Assembly: GCF_000685095.1 (NCBI RefSeq)
Contig: NZ_BAYE01000001.1
Coordinates: 496,001 to 560,000, forward strand
From: Paraburkholderia caledonica NBRC 102488
Lineage (GTDB): Bacteria > Pseudomonadota > Gammaproteobacteria > Burkholderiales > Burkholderiaceae
DNA: 64,000 bases
Direction of reading: 5' to 3'
Each line of letters starts with the position of its first letter. The first letter of the stretch is position 1. The translations under genes and the position numbers were made by a program. Shown in pieces: positions 43,057-53,538 of this stretch. The notes under the pieces were generated by a model that worked only from the letters and a program-made list of their open reading frames with translations, did no database searches and had not been told where the DNA came from.

Positions 43057-44493
43057 TCACCAGGTCTCGCGCATCACCATTAGACGCAGTTCGGTCATGT
43101 CTTCGATCGCATAGCGCACGCCCTCGCGCCCGAGCCCCGAGTCCTTCACGCCGCCGTACGGCATGTTATCGACGCGAAACGACGGCACGTCGTTGATCAC
43201 CACGCCGCCCACTTCGAGTTCGTCCCACGCGCGATGCGCATGCGCGAGCGAATCGGTAAACACGCCCGCCTGGAGGCCAAAGTCGCTGTCGTTGACGGTC
43301 GCGAGCGCGGCGCCGAAATCGTCGAAACGCTCCAGAATGGCGACCGGCCCGAACGCTTCCTTGCGATACAGGTCGGTGTCGCGCTTAACGCCTTCGAGCA
43401 GCGTGGCCTCGAACATTGCGCCGTCCACCTTGCCGCCCGCGACGATCGTCGCGCCCGCCTGCACCGCGCTCTCCATCCAGCCGGCGAGCCGCTTCGATTC
43501 CGATTCGGAAATCATCGGCCCGACGAAGGTGTTTTCGTCCTTCGGGTCGCCCATCACGAGCGACCTGGTTTTGGCGATCAACTTCTCGCGCAGCGCGTCG
43601 TAGATGCTTGCGTGCACGAGAATCCGCTGCACGCCGATACAGCTTTGCCCCGACTGATAGAACGCGCCGAACGCGAGGCGGTCAACGACATAGTCGAGAT
43701 TGCCGCCCTGATCGCCGTCTACAATCGCTGCCGCGTTGCCGCCCAGCTCCAGAATTACCTTCTTCTTGCCCGCCTTTTTCTTCAGTTCCCAGCCCACCGC
43801 CGGTGAGCCCGTGAACGACAGCAGCTTGAAGCGTTCGTCGGTCGTGAAGAGATCGGCGCCGTCGCGATGCGCGGGAAGAATCGAAAAGGCGCCCTTCGGC
43901 AAGTCGGTCTCGGCGAGAATCTCGCCCATGATCAGCGCGCCGACCGGCGTGCGGCTCGCCGGCTTCAGCACGAACGGCAGGCCTGCGGCAATTGCGGGCG
44001 CGACCTTATGCGCGGTCAGGTTCAGCGGAAAATTGAACGGCGAGATGAACGAACACGGACCGATGGGTACGCGCTTCACATAGCCGTGGTAACCGTTGGC
44101 GCGCGGCGAGATCTGCAGATTGACGATCTCGCCGTCGATCCGCACGGCTTCCTCGGCCGCCACTTTGAACGTGTCGATCAGGCGCGTGACTTCGCCCTTC
44201 GAGTCGTTGATCGGCTTGCCTGCCTCGATGCACAGCGCGAGCGCCAGCTCGTCGTAACGCTCACGAAAGCGCTTCACGCAATGCTCGAGCACCGCCTGGC
44301 GCTTGAACGGGGCAAACGCACGCATTGCGGGCATCGCTTCGACGGCGAAGCCGATTGCCTTGTCGATCGCGGCCGCGTCGGCCATTGCGACACGCGTTGC
44401 GACCTCGCCGCTGAATTTGTCGGTGACTTCGAGATCCGTGTTCGCCGCCACGGCCTGGTTCGCGAGGTAGTACGGGTAAGTCTTGTTCAGCAT
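43057..44493 (-). CDS. NAD(P)-dependent aldehyde dehydrogenase
   Basis: 478 residues from [28 protein letters not shown] upstream of the ATG. It has the ALDH superfamily marks: SPFNFPLNLTAHKVAPAIAA, the coenzyme loop FTGSPAVGWELKKKAGKKKV, active-site Glu in ILELGGNAAAI and the catalytic Cys in YQSGQSCIGVQRILVHA, plus EAFGPVAIL. The sequence is like the family that includes lactaldehyde and sulfoacetaldehyde dehydrogenases, so the substrate is open. It follows the acetolactate-synthase-like gene by 60 bases on the same strand, suggesting one operon. Confidence 0.93.
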   Translation of the reverse strand: MLNKTYPYYLANQAVAANTDLEVTDKFSGEVATRVAMADAAAIDKAIGFAVEAMPAMRAFAPFKRQAVLEHCVKRFRERYDELALALCIEAGKPINDSKGEVTRLIDTFKVAAEEAVRIDGEIVNLQISPRANGYHGYVKRVPIGPCSFISPFNFPLNLTAHKVAPAIAAGLPFVLKPASRTPVGALIMGEILAETDLPKGAFSILPAHRDGADLFTTDERFKLLSFTGSPAVGWELKKKAGKKKVILELGGNAAAIVDGDQGGNLDYVVDRLAFGAFYQSGQSCIGVQRILVHASIYDALREKLIAKTRSLVMGDPKDENTFVGPMISESESKRLAGWMESAVQAGATIVAGGKVDGAMFEATLLEGVKRDTDLYRKEAFGPVAILERFDDFGAALATVNDSDFGLQAGVFTDSLAHAHRAWDELEVGGVVINDVPSFRVDNMPYGGVKDSGLGREGVRYAIEDMTELRLMVMRETW

Positions 44494-44553
44494 GACGCAT
44501 TCTCCTTCCGATAGGTCACAGCGACAGCGCGGCGCCGAAGCAGCCCGCACCGC

Positions 44554-46206
44554 TCACAGTTGCGCGGAAAGCCGCTTGATCTCGCGGTTCAGCACGCGCT
44601 CGTTATCCGAATAGTCGATGGGCACGTCGATCACATGCACGCCCGGCGTGGCAAAACATTCGCGCAGCAACGGCGCGAATTCCGCCGCCGCTTCGACCCG
44701 GTGCCCCTTCGCTCCATAGCTCTGCGCGTACGCGACGAAGTCCGGATTCGCGAGCGTCATGCCGTAATCGGGGAAGTTCATGTTCTCCTGCTTCCAGCGG
44801 ATCATGCCGAACGCGTCGTCGCGCAAAATCAGGATCACGAGATCGAGCTTCAGCCGCACGGCTGTTTCCAGTTCCTGCGAATTCATCATGAAGCCGCCGT
44901 CACCGCACACGGCCATGACCTTGCGGTCCGGGTGCACGATCTTGGTGGCGATTGCGGACGGCAAGCCGGCGCCCATCGAAGCAAGAGCGTTGTCGAGCAG
45001 CAGCGAATTGGGTTCGTGCGCACGGTAGTAGCGCGCGAACCAGATCTTGTACATGCCGTTGTCCAGACACACGATGCCGTCGACCGGCGTGGTCTCGTAC
45101 ACGTCGTTGACGAGCCGCACCGGGTACATCGGAAAGCGGTCGTCGTGCTGGCCTTTCACCAGATGCGCCTCGAAGTGCTCCTTGATCTCCTTGAAGCGCG
45201 TGAAGTCCCAGTGTTCCTGGCGCTCCTTCAGGCTCTCCTTCAACTGCCACACCGCATTGGCGATGTCGCCGACCACTTCGATCTGCGGGAAATACACCGT
45301 ATCGACTTCCGCGCCGAGGAAGTTGACGTGAATCACCGTTTTCTCGCCGGCCTCGCCGCTGCGCATGAAAAACGGCGGCTTCTCGATCACGTCGTGCCCG
45401 ACATTGATGATGCAGTCGGCGTGATCGATCGCGCGGTGCACGAAGTCGCCGTCGGACAACGTGGCGTTGCCGAGCCACATAGGATGCGATTCGTCGATCA
45501 CGCCCTTGCCCATCTGCGTGGTGAAGAACGGAATGCCGATCTGGTCGACGAACTCGCGCAGCATCTTCGTCGTGGTCTTGCGGTTGCCTCCCGCGCCGAT
45601 CATCAGCAACGGATGCTTCGCTTTCGTGATTGCTTCAACGGCTCGCGCGACCGCTTTTTCCTCGGCGACGGGACGCCGGCTGTAGCTCTTCGGAATCGGC
45701 TTGCCGTCGCCCTCTTCGTGCGCGACGTCTTCGGGCAACTCGAGATGCGTGGCGCCGGGGCGCTCTTCCTCGGCCTGCCTCACGGCCTCGCGCACCGCCG
45801 CCGGAATATTGGCGATCGACACGATCTGGCGCGTGTACTTGGTGAGCGGCTCCATCATCCGCACGACATCGACAATCTGAAAATGGCCCTGCTTGCTCGA
45901 CTTGATCGGCTTCTGGCCCGTGACCATCAGCATTGGCATGCCGCCCAGCTGCGCGTAGGCCGCCGCCGTCACGAAGTTGGTCGCGCCCGGGCCGAGCGTT
46001 GCAAGACACACGCCGGTGCGGCCCGTCAGACGTCCGTAGGTCGCGGCCATGAAGCCCGCTGCCTGTTCATGACGCGTCAGGATCAAGCGGATTTTCGAGC
46101 GGCGCAGCGATTCGAGCAGATCGAGATTTTCTTCACCGGGGATGCCGAACACATACTCGACACCTTCGGCTTCCAGTGATTTGACGAACAGGTCGGATGC
46201 TTTCAT
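44554..46206 (-). CDS. Thiamine-diphosphate enzyme, acetolactate synthase large subunit-like
   Basis: 550 residues from MKASDLFVKSLEAEGVEYVF. The N-terminal domain has the cofactor Glu in ILTRHEQAAGFMAATYGRLT, the middle domain GAGGNRKTTTKMLREFVDQI and the C-terminal domain the ThDP-binding motif GDGGFMMNSQELETAVRLKL to DDAFGMIRWKQENM. No small regulatory subunit gene follows, so it is more like a catabolic or stand-alone acetolactate synthase than IlvB/IlvH. The product and its link to the downstream aldehyde dehydrogenase are not shown by the sequence. Confidence 0.9.
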   Translation of the reverse strand: MKASDLFVKSLEAEGVEYVFGIPGEENLDLLESLRRSKIRLILTRHEQAAGFMAATYGRLTGRTGVCLATLGPGATNFVTAAAYAQLGGMPMLMVTGQKPIKSSKQGHFQIVDVVRMMEPLTKYTRQIVSIANIPAAVREAVRQAEEERPGATHLELPEDVAHEEGDGKPIPKSYSRRPVAEEKAVARAVEAITKAKHPLLMIGAGGNRKTTTKMLREFVDQIGIPFFTTQMGKGVIDESHPMWLGNATLSDGDFVHRAIDHADCIINVGHDVIEKPPFFMRSGEAGEKTVIHVNFLGAEVDTVYFPQIEVVGDIANAVWQLKESLKERQEHWDFTRFKEIKEHFEAHLVKGQHDDRFPMYPVRLVNDVYETTPVDGIVCLDNGMYKIWFARYYRAHEPNSLLLDNALASMGAGLPSAIATKIVHPDRKVMAVCGDGGFMMNSQELETAVRLKLDLVILILRDDAFGMIRWKQENMNFPDYGMTLANPDFVAYAQSYGAKGHRVEAAAEFAPLLRECFATPGVHVIDVPIDYSDNERVLNREIKRLSAQL

Positions 46207-46476
46207 GGAGGGTCTCGCTTGATGGTACGGACGCGGGCGCAAAGCCTGGCCGTGGGTGAGCGGGAACGGACGATCGGAGACTCAGGACGACCGCAGAGAC
46301 AGCAACGGCGACAACAGTCACGACGACACGCGCAATGCCACGCCGGACAGCTTACTACTCGGGAAGAAATGATGCGCGCACGGAGACACTGCAGCGCGAG
46401 AGAAGACAAGGCCGACGGCTTTGGCCGGCCGCTCGATGATATTGAGCCGGGATTCCGGAAAGGATCCGGCCGACGT

Positions 46477-46833
46477 TCAGCGATTGAGGGTGATGCAGTC
46501 GGACAGAACTGGCGGCGCGTCCTCGCCGGCCGTGGCGTCGTAGAGATCGGCGCGCGGACCCTTGGTCCACCATGTATAGCTGCCGGCCTGATATTTCACG
46601 CCGGACGCGGCGATCGTATTGACGAACAGCAGTTGTTTGCCCTTCACGGGCACGAGCGCGAAGCTCTGGCCGTTGGCCGCGTTCCAGTAGGTGACGTGCA
46701 GAATCCTGCCGGTCGCGCAGGTGTACTTGCGCGTTTGACGATTTTTCGCCTGAACGTCGTCGAGATGCAAGGGCGCGGCGAACGCATAGCCACACAGTGC
46801 CGCGAGGCTCACTGCAACCAGCCTTTTCTTCAT
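46477..46833 (-). CDS. MliC/PliC-like lysozyme inhibitor domain protein
   Basis: 118 residues with a signal peptide (MKKRLVAVSLAALCGYAFAA). The mature part matches the small MliC barrel: YTCATGRILHVTYWNAANGQ, then IAASGVKYQAGSYTWWTKGP with the SGxxY and Trp residues that contact lysozyme, and a last Cys paired with that in YTC. These periplasmic proteins block host C-type lysozymes. There is no lipobox, so it would be free in the periplasm (PliC type) rather than lipid-anchored. Confidence 0.8.
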   Translation of the reverse strand: MKKRLVAVSLAALCGYAFAAPLHLDDVQAKNRQTRKYTCATGRILHVTYWNAANGQSFALVPVKGKQLLFVNTIAASGVKYQAGSYTWWTKGPRADLYDATAGEDAPPVLSDCITLNR

Positions 46834-46855
46834 TGAATGCCCCGCTCGTTGCTGA

Positions 46856-47083
46856 TCAAGGGTCGATGACTTCGGCGCAGGCGTCGGTCGGCGCGGCGGC
46901 CACGTGCCCGACCACCGGCACGATCTTCAGACCGGCGGACGCAATGCGGCACGGTGCAGCGGCAAGTCCGCAGCCCGTCAATGTCGCGCAAAGCGCGAAC
47001 AACACGCCAAGAGCGCCGAGACGAATGGCGTTGCCGCGCCGTGCTGAGCCGCGCGACACTGCGCTGCGGGATTCCTGCGACAT
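46856..47083 (-). CDS. Small lipoprotein (DUF6726-like)
   Basis: 75 residues from MSQESRSAVSRGSARRGNAI, GAGG upstream of the ATG. A hydrophobic segment ends in the lipobox LTGC, followed by a very short mature part GLAAAPCRIASAGLKIVPVV and GHVAAAPTDACAEVIDP. I recall this as a small Burkholderia-type lipoprotein family (DUF6726). The function is unknown. It lies 22 bases upstream of the lysozyme-inhibitor-like gene, so they are likely cotranscribed. Confidence 0.75.
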   Translation of the reverse strand: MSQESRSAVSRGSARRGNAIRLGALGVLFALCATLTGCGLAAAPCRIASAGLKIVPVVGHVAAAPTDACAEVIDP

Positions 47084-47190
47084 ACGTACCTCGACTTCAG
47101 TAAGCCCGCCGATGAGCCCGCCATCCATTCGTGGGCTCGGAACAATCAGGCCGCGGTAGCGCCGGGCTGGCCGGCACGCTCGCGAGCGCG

Positions 47191-48414
47191 TCATTGCGCA
47201 GACTTTCCCGACACCGGACGCACCGCCGCCGCGGCCTCTTTCGCGCGCGAGCGTGCTTCGTCGATGTTGCCGCCGGTTGCCAGCGCCACGCCCATGCGGC
47301 GCTTGACGAAGCTCTCCGGCTTGCCGAAAAGGCGCAGGTCCGCATTCGGCACGGCAAGCGCCGCAGCAACGCCTTCAAAGGCGATGCCCGCCTCATCGAG
47401 CCCGCCGTAAATCACCGCCGACGCGCCCGGCGCGCGCAACGACGTATCTACAGGCAAACCCAGGATTGCGCGCGCGTGCAATTCGAATTCCGAAAAGCGT
47501 TGCGAGCACAGCGTAACGAGACCCGTGTCGTGCGGACGCGGGCTCACTTCCGAGAACCATACGTCATCGCCGCGGACGAAAAGTTCCACGCCGAAGAGGC
47601 CACGCCCGCCGAGCGCGGCCGTCACCTTGTGCGCGACTTCACGCGAACGTTCGAGTGCAAGCGGGCTCATGGGTTGCGGCTGCCACGATTCGACGTAGTC
47701 GCCCGCCACCTGCACATGACCGATCGGATCGCAGAAGTACGTGGCGACTTCACCAGTCGACGGATCGACGGCGCGCACGGTCAACTGCGTGATTTCGTAG
47801 TCGAAGTCGATAAAGCCTTCGACGATCACGCGGCCGTGATTCACTCGCCCGCCGGCCATTGCATACTGCCAGGCGGGCACGACGTCGGCGTCGCTTTTCA
47901 GCACCGACTGCCCCTTGCCCGACGACGACATGACCGGCTTCACCACGCACGGATAACCGACCTTGGCGATGCCCGCGCGCAGTTCATCGAGCGAATCGGC
48001 GAACGCGTATGGCGAGGTGGGCAAGCCGAGTTCTTCGGCTGCAAGGCGGCGGATGCCTTCGCGGTTCATTGTGAGCTGCGTGGCGCGCGCGGTCGGAATC
48101 ACCTCGGCAAGACCGTCGCTTTCAATAGTAGCGAGCGCGTCGGTTGCGATCGCCTCGATTTCGGGGACGATCAGATGCGGGCGCTCCTGCTCGACGAGCG
48201 CGCGCAGCGCGGCCCCGTCGGTCATGTCGATCACGTGCGTGCGGTGCGCGACCTGATGGCCCGGCGCGTTCGGATAACGGTCGACGGCAATTACCTCGAC
48301 GCCCAGCCGCTGCAGCGAGATGATCACTTCCTTGCCGAGTTCGCCGGCGCCGAGCAGCATGACGCGCGTGGCGGATTCAGAAAGCGGCGAGCCGATCCGT
48401 TGGCCGATCTGCAT
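47191..48414 (-). CDS. purT: Formate-dependent phosphoribosylglycinamide formyltransferase
   Basis: 407 residues, TGGAG upstream of the ATG. The N-terminal domain has [20 protein letters not shown], the ATP-grasp domain [20 protein letters not shown] and the Mg-binding [20 protein letters not shown] with [11 protein letters not shown]. PurT makes formyl-GAR in purine synthesis from formate and ATP, without folate. The start region has a palindrome ATGTTAACAT at 48463-48472, about 50 bases upstream, possibly a promoter or operator element. Confidence 0.96.
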   Translation of the reverse strand: MQIGQRIGSPLSESATRVMLLGAGELGKEVIISLQRLGVEVIAVDRYPNAPGHQVAHRTHVIDMTDGAALRALVEQERPHLIVPEIEAIATDALATIESDGLAEVIPTARATQLTMNREGIRRLAAEELGLPTSPYAFADSLDELRAGIAKVGYPCVVKPVMSSSGKGQSVLKSDADVVPAWQYAMAGGRVNHGRVIVEGFIDFDYEITQLTVRAVDPSTGEVATYFCDPIGHVQVAGDYVESWQPQPMSPLALERSREVAHKVTAALGGRGLFGVELFVRGDDVWFSEVSPRPHDTGLVTLCSQRFSEFELHARAILGLPVDTSLRAPGASAVIYGGLDEAGIAFEGVAAALAVPNADLRLFGKPESFVKRRMGVALATGGNIDEARSRAKEAAAAVRPVSGKSAQ

Positions 48415-48654
48415 GGGGTCTCCAGATAAAAGTCGGATGAGGGTGGGAATGGGTAGAACACGATGTTAACATGCGGGCCCCTCGCCGCGCCTTGCTCGCG
48501 GCGGCCGCTTCCTGTCTGCGCGGTGTGCGCGAAGCGCTGCCGCGCGCTGACCTCAAATGCGGCGCAATAAGGGCGCTGCCGCAATCTGCGTGAGCGCTCG
48601 ACGCACCGAGTGCGTTACCCTTACGCCTTTGCCAGTTTCAAGAGGAACGACGCC

Positions 48655-49194
48655 ATGCATCCAAGCTTCTCCACGCGACGTCATGCGGGCATTGCTCCAT
48701 TTGCGCGCACGGTCCTCGCCGCGTTGAGCGTCGCGGCGCTGCTCGGCGCCTGCGCGATTCCGAAGCATCCGGATTCGGAAGCCCCCGCGCCAGACCCGTT
48801 CAACCCCGCCGCCACGCAATTACTCGACGACACGAGCTGGGTTCTTACCGGATGGAAGCAGCCGGACGGCACGGCCCGCACCATTCCGTTCGCGAATCTC
48901 GGCGCGCCGATCACGCTCACGCTTTCGACTGCGACGGGCCAGCGCCACGCGAGCGGCTTTTCCGGCTGCAATCGCTATATGGGCTCGTACTCGCTAAAAG
49001 ACGGCAAGCTCAGTTTCGGCACGCTGGGCGGCACGCGCATGGCTTGCGCGACGCCGGGCGGGCAAATCGAGAGCACCTACCTGAGCGCGCTGACGCACAT
49101 CGAACGGACCGGCGTGCAGATGCGCGAGCCGCAGCAAATGCAGCTGGTGCTCGATAACGGCGATACGCTGGTGTTCGAGCGCAGCGCCAGGTAG
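48655..49194 (+). CDS. META-domain lipoprotein (HslJ-like)
   Basis: 179 residues from MHPSFSTRRHAGIAPFARTV, GAGG-like site upstream. The lipobox is LLGAC, so it is a lipid-anchored envelope protein. The META domain follows: LDDTSWVLTGWKQPDG, SGFSGCNRYMGSYSLKDGKL, GTRMACATPGGQIESTYLSA and the last strand QMQLVLDNGDTLVFE. HslJ-type proteins are linked to heat shock and novobiocin resistance in E. coli. It stands alone between purT (divergent) and the FtsK gene. Confidence 0.92.
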   Translation: MHPSFSTRRHAGIAPFARTVLAALSVAALLGACAIPKHPDSEAPAPDPFNPAATQLLDDTSWVLTGWKQPDGTARTIPFANLGAPITLTLSTATGQRHASGFSGCNRYMGSYSLKDGKLSFGTLGGTRMACATPGGQIESTYLSALTHIERTGVQMREPQQMQLVLDNGDTLVFERSAR

Positions 49195-49303
49195 CAGTAG
49201 CGCGGGCGGCGTGCGGATTATTCGGCGCGCCATCCGGTTTGCATGAGGACGCAGGCATACTTGTGTCCGCCTTCGGAGCCTTGGGCTTCGCCGGTTTAAA
49301 CTC

Positions 49304-49330
49304 GACGGATTGCGTTTCCCTCAATCCGTC
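49304..49330. promoter_or_regulatory. Inverted repeat just upstream of the ftsK-like start
   Basis: GACGGATTG-N9-CAATCCGTC, a perfect 9-bp inverted repeat ending 8 bases before the ATG at 49339. It may be an operator or an RNA hairpin that limits translation. No Shine-Dalgarno sequence is visible between it and the start. Confidence 0.5.
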
Positions 49331-49338
49331 ATTTGTTG

Positions 49339-52300
49339 ATGTCGAGTATGCACACGGTAGTTTTCGGCTGGTTCGGCGGGTCGGCCGTCTGGTTCATTCC
49401 TCTCATATGGCGGCTCGTCAAGTCGATGCTGCCGGGCGGCGCGGGTCTGCGCGGCCCCGGCACGATCCGGCTTTGGCTCGGCTTCGTCTGCGTGATGCTG
49501 GCGAGTTGCACGCTGGAGGCGTCGCTGATCGGCGCGGCCGGCACGAACGCGATCGGCCATGCGCTCGCGGCGGGCTTCGGCCATCTGCTCGGACATATCG
49601 GCACGCCGCTGGCGGCGCTGGCGCTGCTGTTGGTCAGCTTGCCCTGGCTAATCGGTTTTCACTGGCGCGAGTTTCTCGCGTGGGCCGACGGCGCGTTCGG
49701 CCTCGGCCTCGCCTCGCGCGGTCTTGCAAGGCGTGACGATGAAGCGCGCCGCCATCGCATCGACGACGGCGCGTCGCCGCACATTTCCAGTTCCATGAAC
49801 ACGATGGCGCCCAAAACCAAGGGGCGTTATTCGCGGCCCACCGTTTGGCGACCGCCTGTCAAGGGACGCGCTGCGGGTGGCGCCGGGGCTGCAGGCGTCG
49901 GCGCTGCCGGATCTGCAGCTGGCAGGGACGCGCCAACGCGTACGACTGGCGAAAGCTGGCGAGCCGGGCGAGTTGCGCCGCGCAGCCGAAGCTCGCAAGC
50001 CGAGCCGGTTCTGGTTACCGGCAGCGCGAATCCGGCGCGGCACGCAACGTCACAGACGCCGATGCATGGGTCGTCTGCCGGCAAGTCGACATGGGCGCCG
50101 ACGGAACCGGTCGCGCCGGCTGGTTGGCTGCGCGAGACCACGTCGCAGCCGCGTGTGTCCACTGTGAGCACAGCAGCGCAAAACCCGGCCGGCGATAACG
50201 GCTCGCCTGGCACAGGTCGCCCAATTCGTGACCCGCGAGGCAGTGGATCGTTGGGAATCGGCGCCGGTGCGGCGGGAGTGGCCGCCGGCATGCAAGGCGC
50301 TGATGCGCATGCCACGCGCCTTGCAGCGAGCACAGCCGCGGCTCCGCGCGGGTCTGCCGGTACGACGTCGCCGAGCGGATCCGTCGATGGCCGCGCCGCG
50401 CTCAACCCTACTTCGACGCTGCTCAATCGCGCGGCATCGCCGGCGCAAGTGCCGCCATCGGCCCCGCGCACCCAGGATGTCGCTTCGGTTTCGGGCACGC
50501 GTCGTCCGTTGCCGGCCGCGCCGAGCTACACGCGGCCCTTGCCTGCAACACAGAAGGTGACGCCGCCAGCCAGCGTCCAGGAGACGCTGCGCAGCATTGC
50601 CGAGAACGCCGCCCGCTGGACGGATATCGCCGGCGTCAGCCTCGCGCGAAGCACCGGCGCGGAGGTTACGAAGATCGCGGACCAGAACATGCCGCCGTCG
50701 GGTTCGGGCGGCACTGCAAGCGGGGAAATGTCGCACTACGGCAACGTCGAGCCGCCTTCAATCGCGGATCAAGCAGGGTCAGACGATGTCGCAAGACCGG
50801 TGGCGAGCAATGCGTCGCAAGCCGATGCGATCCACACCGATGAAACGCCATTCGAGCGGCCCGATGGCATGCAGCCTCCAATGTCGGTGGAACAAACTGC
50901 ATTAGAAGCGCCGCATGAAGCGCCGGTTGTCGCGCACGCTCACACGCTGCAGACGGAACCCGAGGCGCGGGCTGCGAGCAGTACGGTACCGGTCGTGCAA
51001 TGGCCGATTGAACCGCCGGTCGTTCAAGCGCCGATAAGCTTGCCGACTGAACTTGCAACGCCGTCAACGCCGGCGATCGTGCCCGCAGCGGGGATGGCAT
51101 CGACGGTCGTGCCAACACTGTCAGTTGCCGCACCACCGCTCAATCGCACGCCGTTCGGCATCTTTGCAACCCGACTGCAGGAGCCCGACGCGCCGTCGCA
51201 GACGCCGCCCTGGGAAGAAGACCTGCCTTCATCGCCGCAACAGCCGGATGACCGTCCCGGCAGCCCGGCTAGCGCGGCCACGCATGCAAGTCAGCACCGC
51301 GACGCGCAAGACGAAGACTCCGCTACGCCGCTGGTGGTCCGGACGGTGTCGATCGCTCCGGACATTGCGCCCGATAGCGCTGCACAGCTTCCGCACGCCG
51401 CAGGCACAAGTACAAACACAGGTACGAGCGAAACCACCGCAGGGCCGGCATCCCCAGCCACTGCGGAGCTGCAAACGTCCCCCACCCTCGCGGATCAAGC
51501 GACCGCCTCGGTCGAATCAAACGCTACACCTGTGGCCGATACAACCGTCGCGCCGGAGCCAGGCGCTGCGACGCCGGCGTCATCTAACGTGGTTCGTTTC
51601 CCCACCTTGGCAACCCAGTCGCACACGGCTACGCGCGACCAGGCGGTACCGCAACCGCATGCGCATCCGCATGACGAGGAAAGCCTCGGCGCACCGGCGA
51701 TCCACGCTCCCGCTCTGGACGCCACCTATTCGGCGCCGCCCTCTCCACCGCCGGCCGCATCGAACGGCGGGCACGAACCGGTGCCCGCAGCCGAACCGCC
51801 CGTGCAGCGCGCGCCGCCGCGCGGCCACAGCCCGACTAACGGCTTCGAGTTCCACGCGCCGGCCGCGTCGATGGTCGAATTGCCCACGCTCGATCTGCTT
51901 GCGCCCGCCGATACCGACGTCGAGCCCGTCTCCGAGGAAAAGCTCATCGAGACCGGTCTGCTGATCGAACAGCGCCTGCAGGAGTTCAAGGTGCCGGTGA
52001 CGGTGGTCGGCGCATCGGCAGGTCCCGTCATCACGCGTTTCGAGGTCGAACCGGCGCTCGGGGTGCGCGGCAGTCAGATCGTCGGGTTGATGAAGGACCT
52101 GTCGCGCGGTCTTGGACTCACGTCGATCCGCGTCGTCGAAACGATTCCCGGCAAGACGTGCATGGGCCTCGAATTGCCGAACGCGAAGCGCCAGACGATC
52201 CGCCTGTCCGAGATTCTCGAAGCGAGCGTCTATCAGAACTCGCATTCGCAATTGACACTGGCGATGGGCAAGGACATTACCGGCCATCCGGTGGTCGCCG

Positions 52301-53352
52301 ATCTCGCGAAAGCGCCGCACATGCTGGTTGCGGGCACGACGGGCTCGGGCAAGTCGGTCGCGATCAACGCGATGATCTGCTCGTTGCTCTACAAGGCGAC
52401 GCCCGAGGAAGTGCGCCTCATCATGATCGACCCGAAAATGCTGGAGCTGTCGGTCTACGAAGGCATTCCGCATCTGCTCGCGCCTGTCGTCACCGACATG
52501 AAGCTCGCGGCCAACGCGCTGAACTGGTGCGTCGGCGAAATGGAAAAACGCTACCGCCTGATGTCCGCGGTCGGCGTACGCAACCTCGCGGGCTTCAATC
52601 AGAAAATTCGCGACACAGAAGCGAAGGGCAAGAAGCTCGGAAATCCGTTTTCACTGACGCCGGAGGCGCCCGAGCCGCTCGCGCCTCTGCCGCTGATCGT
52701 CGTGGTGATCGACGAGCTCGCCGACCTCATGATGGTGGCCGGCAAGAAGATCGAGGAACTGATCGCGCGGCTCGCGCAAAAAGCGCGCGCCGCCGGCATC
52801 CACTTGATTCTCGCGACGCAGCGCCCTTCGGTGGACGTAATCACCGGGCTCATCAAGGCGAACATTCCGACGCGCGTCGCGTTCCAGGTGTCGTCGAAAA
52901 TCGACTCGCGCACGATTCTCGACCAGATGGGCGCGGAGTCGCTGCTCGGCCAAGGCGACATGCTGTTCCTGCCGCCAGGCACGGGCTATCCGCAGCGCGT
53001 GCACGGCGCGTTCGTCGCGGACGAGGAAGTGCACGCGATCGTCGAGTATCTGAAGCAGTTCGGCGAGCCGCAATACGAGGAAGGCATTCTCGACGGCCCC
53101 GCAACCGACGGCGGCGCGGCGCAGGACCTGTTCGGCGACTCGCCGGACGCGGAAGCCGATCCACTGTACGACGAAGCCGTTGCGTTTGTCGTCCGCACGC
53201 GGCGCGCGTCGATTTCGTCCGTGCAGCGGCAATTGCGCATCGGCTATAACCGTGCGGCGCGTCTTGTCGAACAGATGGAAACCGCTGGGCTGGTGTCGGC
53301 CATGGGTATCAACGGCAGCCGTGAAGTGCTGGCGCCCGGGCCTGCGGAATAA
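49339..53352 (+). CDS. ftsK: FtsK/SpoIIIE-family DNA translocase with very long linker
   Basis: About 1337 residues. Only three transmembrane segments lie at the N terminus ([58 protein letters not shown]), fewer than the four of E. coli FtsK. A linker of some 700 residues rich in Ala, Pro, Ser and Thr follows. The motor begins about residue 870 ([20 protein letters not shown]), with Walker A in [13 protein letters not shown] near 1000 and Walker B in [16 protein letters not shown]. The gamma DNA-recognition domain is at the end ([20 protein letters not shown]). It pumps DNA at the division septum towards dif. Start is uncertain (TTG 49333, ATG 49339 or 49348). Confidence 0.9.
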   Translation: MSSMHTVVFGWFGGSAVWFIPLIWRLVKSMLPGGAGLRGPGTIRLWLGFVCVMLASCTLEASLIGAAGTNAIGHALAAGFGHLLGHIGTPLAALALLLVSLPWLIGFHWREFLAWADGAFGLGLASRGLARRDDEARRHRIDDGASPHISSSMNTMAPKTKGRYSRPTVWRPPVKGRAAGGAGAAGVGAAGSAAGRDAPTRTTGESWRAGRVAPRSRSSQAEPVLVTGSANPARHATSQTPMHGSSAGKSTWAPTEPVAPAGWLRETTSQPRVSTVSTAAQNPAGDNGSPGTGRPIRDPRGSGSLGIGAGAAGVAAGMQGADAHATRLAASTAAAPRGSAGTTSPSGSVDGRAALNPTSTLLNRAASPAQVPPSAPRTQDVASVSGTRRPLPAAPSYTRPLPATQKVTPPASVQETLRSIAENAARWTDIAGVSLARSTGAEVTKIADQNMPPSGSGGTASGEMSHYGNVEPPSIADQAGSDDVARPVASNASQADAIHTDETPFERPDGMQPPMSVEQTALEAPHEAPVVAHAHTLQTEPEARAASSTVPVVQWPIEPPVVQAPISLPTELATPSTPAIVPAAGMASTVVPTLSVAAPPLNRTPFGIFATRLQEPDAPSQTPPWEEDLPSSPQQPDDRPGSPASAATHASQHRDAQDEDSATPLVVRTVSIAPDIAPDSAAQLPHAAGTSTNTGTSETTAGPASPATAELQTSPTLADQATASVESNATPVADTTVAPEPGAATPASSNVVRFPTLATQSHTATRDQAVPQPHAHPHDEESLGAPAIHAPALDATYSAPPSPPPAASNGGHEPVPAAEPPVQRAPPRGHSPTNGFEFHAPAASMVELPTLDLLAPADTDVEPVSEEKLIETGLLIEQRLQEFKVPVTVVGASAGPVITRFEVEPALGVRGSQIVGLMKDLSRGLGLTSIRVVETIPGKTCMGLELPNAKRQTIRLSEILEASVYQNSHSQLTLAMGKDITGHPVVADLAKAPHMLVAGTTGSGKSVAINAMICSLLYKATPEEVRLIMIDPKMLELSVYEGIPHLLAPVVTDMKLAANALNWCVGEMEKRYRLMSAVGVRNLAGFNQKIRDTEAKGKKLGNPFSLTPEAPEPLAPLPLIVVVIDELADLMMVAGKKIEELIARLAQKARAAGIHLILATQRPSVDVITGLIKANIPTRVAFQVSSKIDSRTILDQMGAESLLGQGDMLFLPPGTGYPQRVHGAFVADEEVHAIVEYLKQFGEPQYEEGILDGPATDGGAAQDLFGDSPDAEADPLYDEAVAFVVRTRRASISSVQRQLRIGYNRAARLVEQMETAGLVSAMGINGSREVLAPGPAE

Positions 53353-53427
53353 GCCTGTCTGACTGGCACTTCGCTTCGACGACGCATCGAATGCGTGTCA
53401 CGAGGCGAGCCAGGCTTGCTACAAAAC

Positions 53428-53456
53428 AACGGGCCGCTCGAAGCGGCCCGTTTTCA
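53428..53456. terminator. Bidirectional intrinsic terminator
   Basis: Perfect 11-bp stem AACGGGCCGCT/AGCGGCCCGTT (53428-53438 and 53442-53452), loop CGA, followed by T residues on the plus strand and by a T-rich stretch on the minus strand. It lies between the convergent ftsK-like and lactonase genes. Confidence 0.9.
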
Positions 53457-53538
53457 TGCAGCATGCGGCGTACAGCGCGCGTGCTCGCACGCATGATTCA
53501 GTGGTTCCCTCACCTGCGCATAGATAAAGGCCCCTTCC

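Noticed and set aside
44560..46179. 539-residue open frame on the plus strand
   Set aside because: It is fully antisense to the thiamine-enzyme gene, has Arg/His-rich composition and no family likeness; a GC-skew shadow.
47131..48429. 432-residue open frame on the plus strand
   Set aside because: It is antisense to purT and shows the same Arg/His/Asp-rich composition as other shadows.
48463..48472. Palindrome ATGTTAACAT as a purine-repressor site
   Set aside because: It is only 10 bases and does not match the PurR consensus well; noted under purT only.
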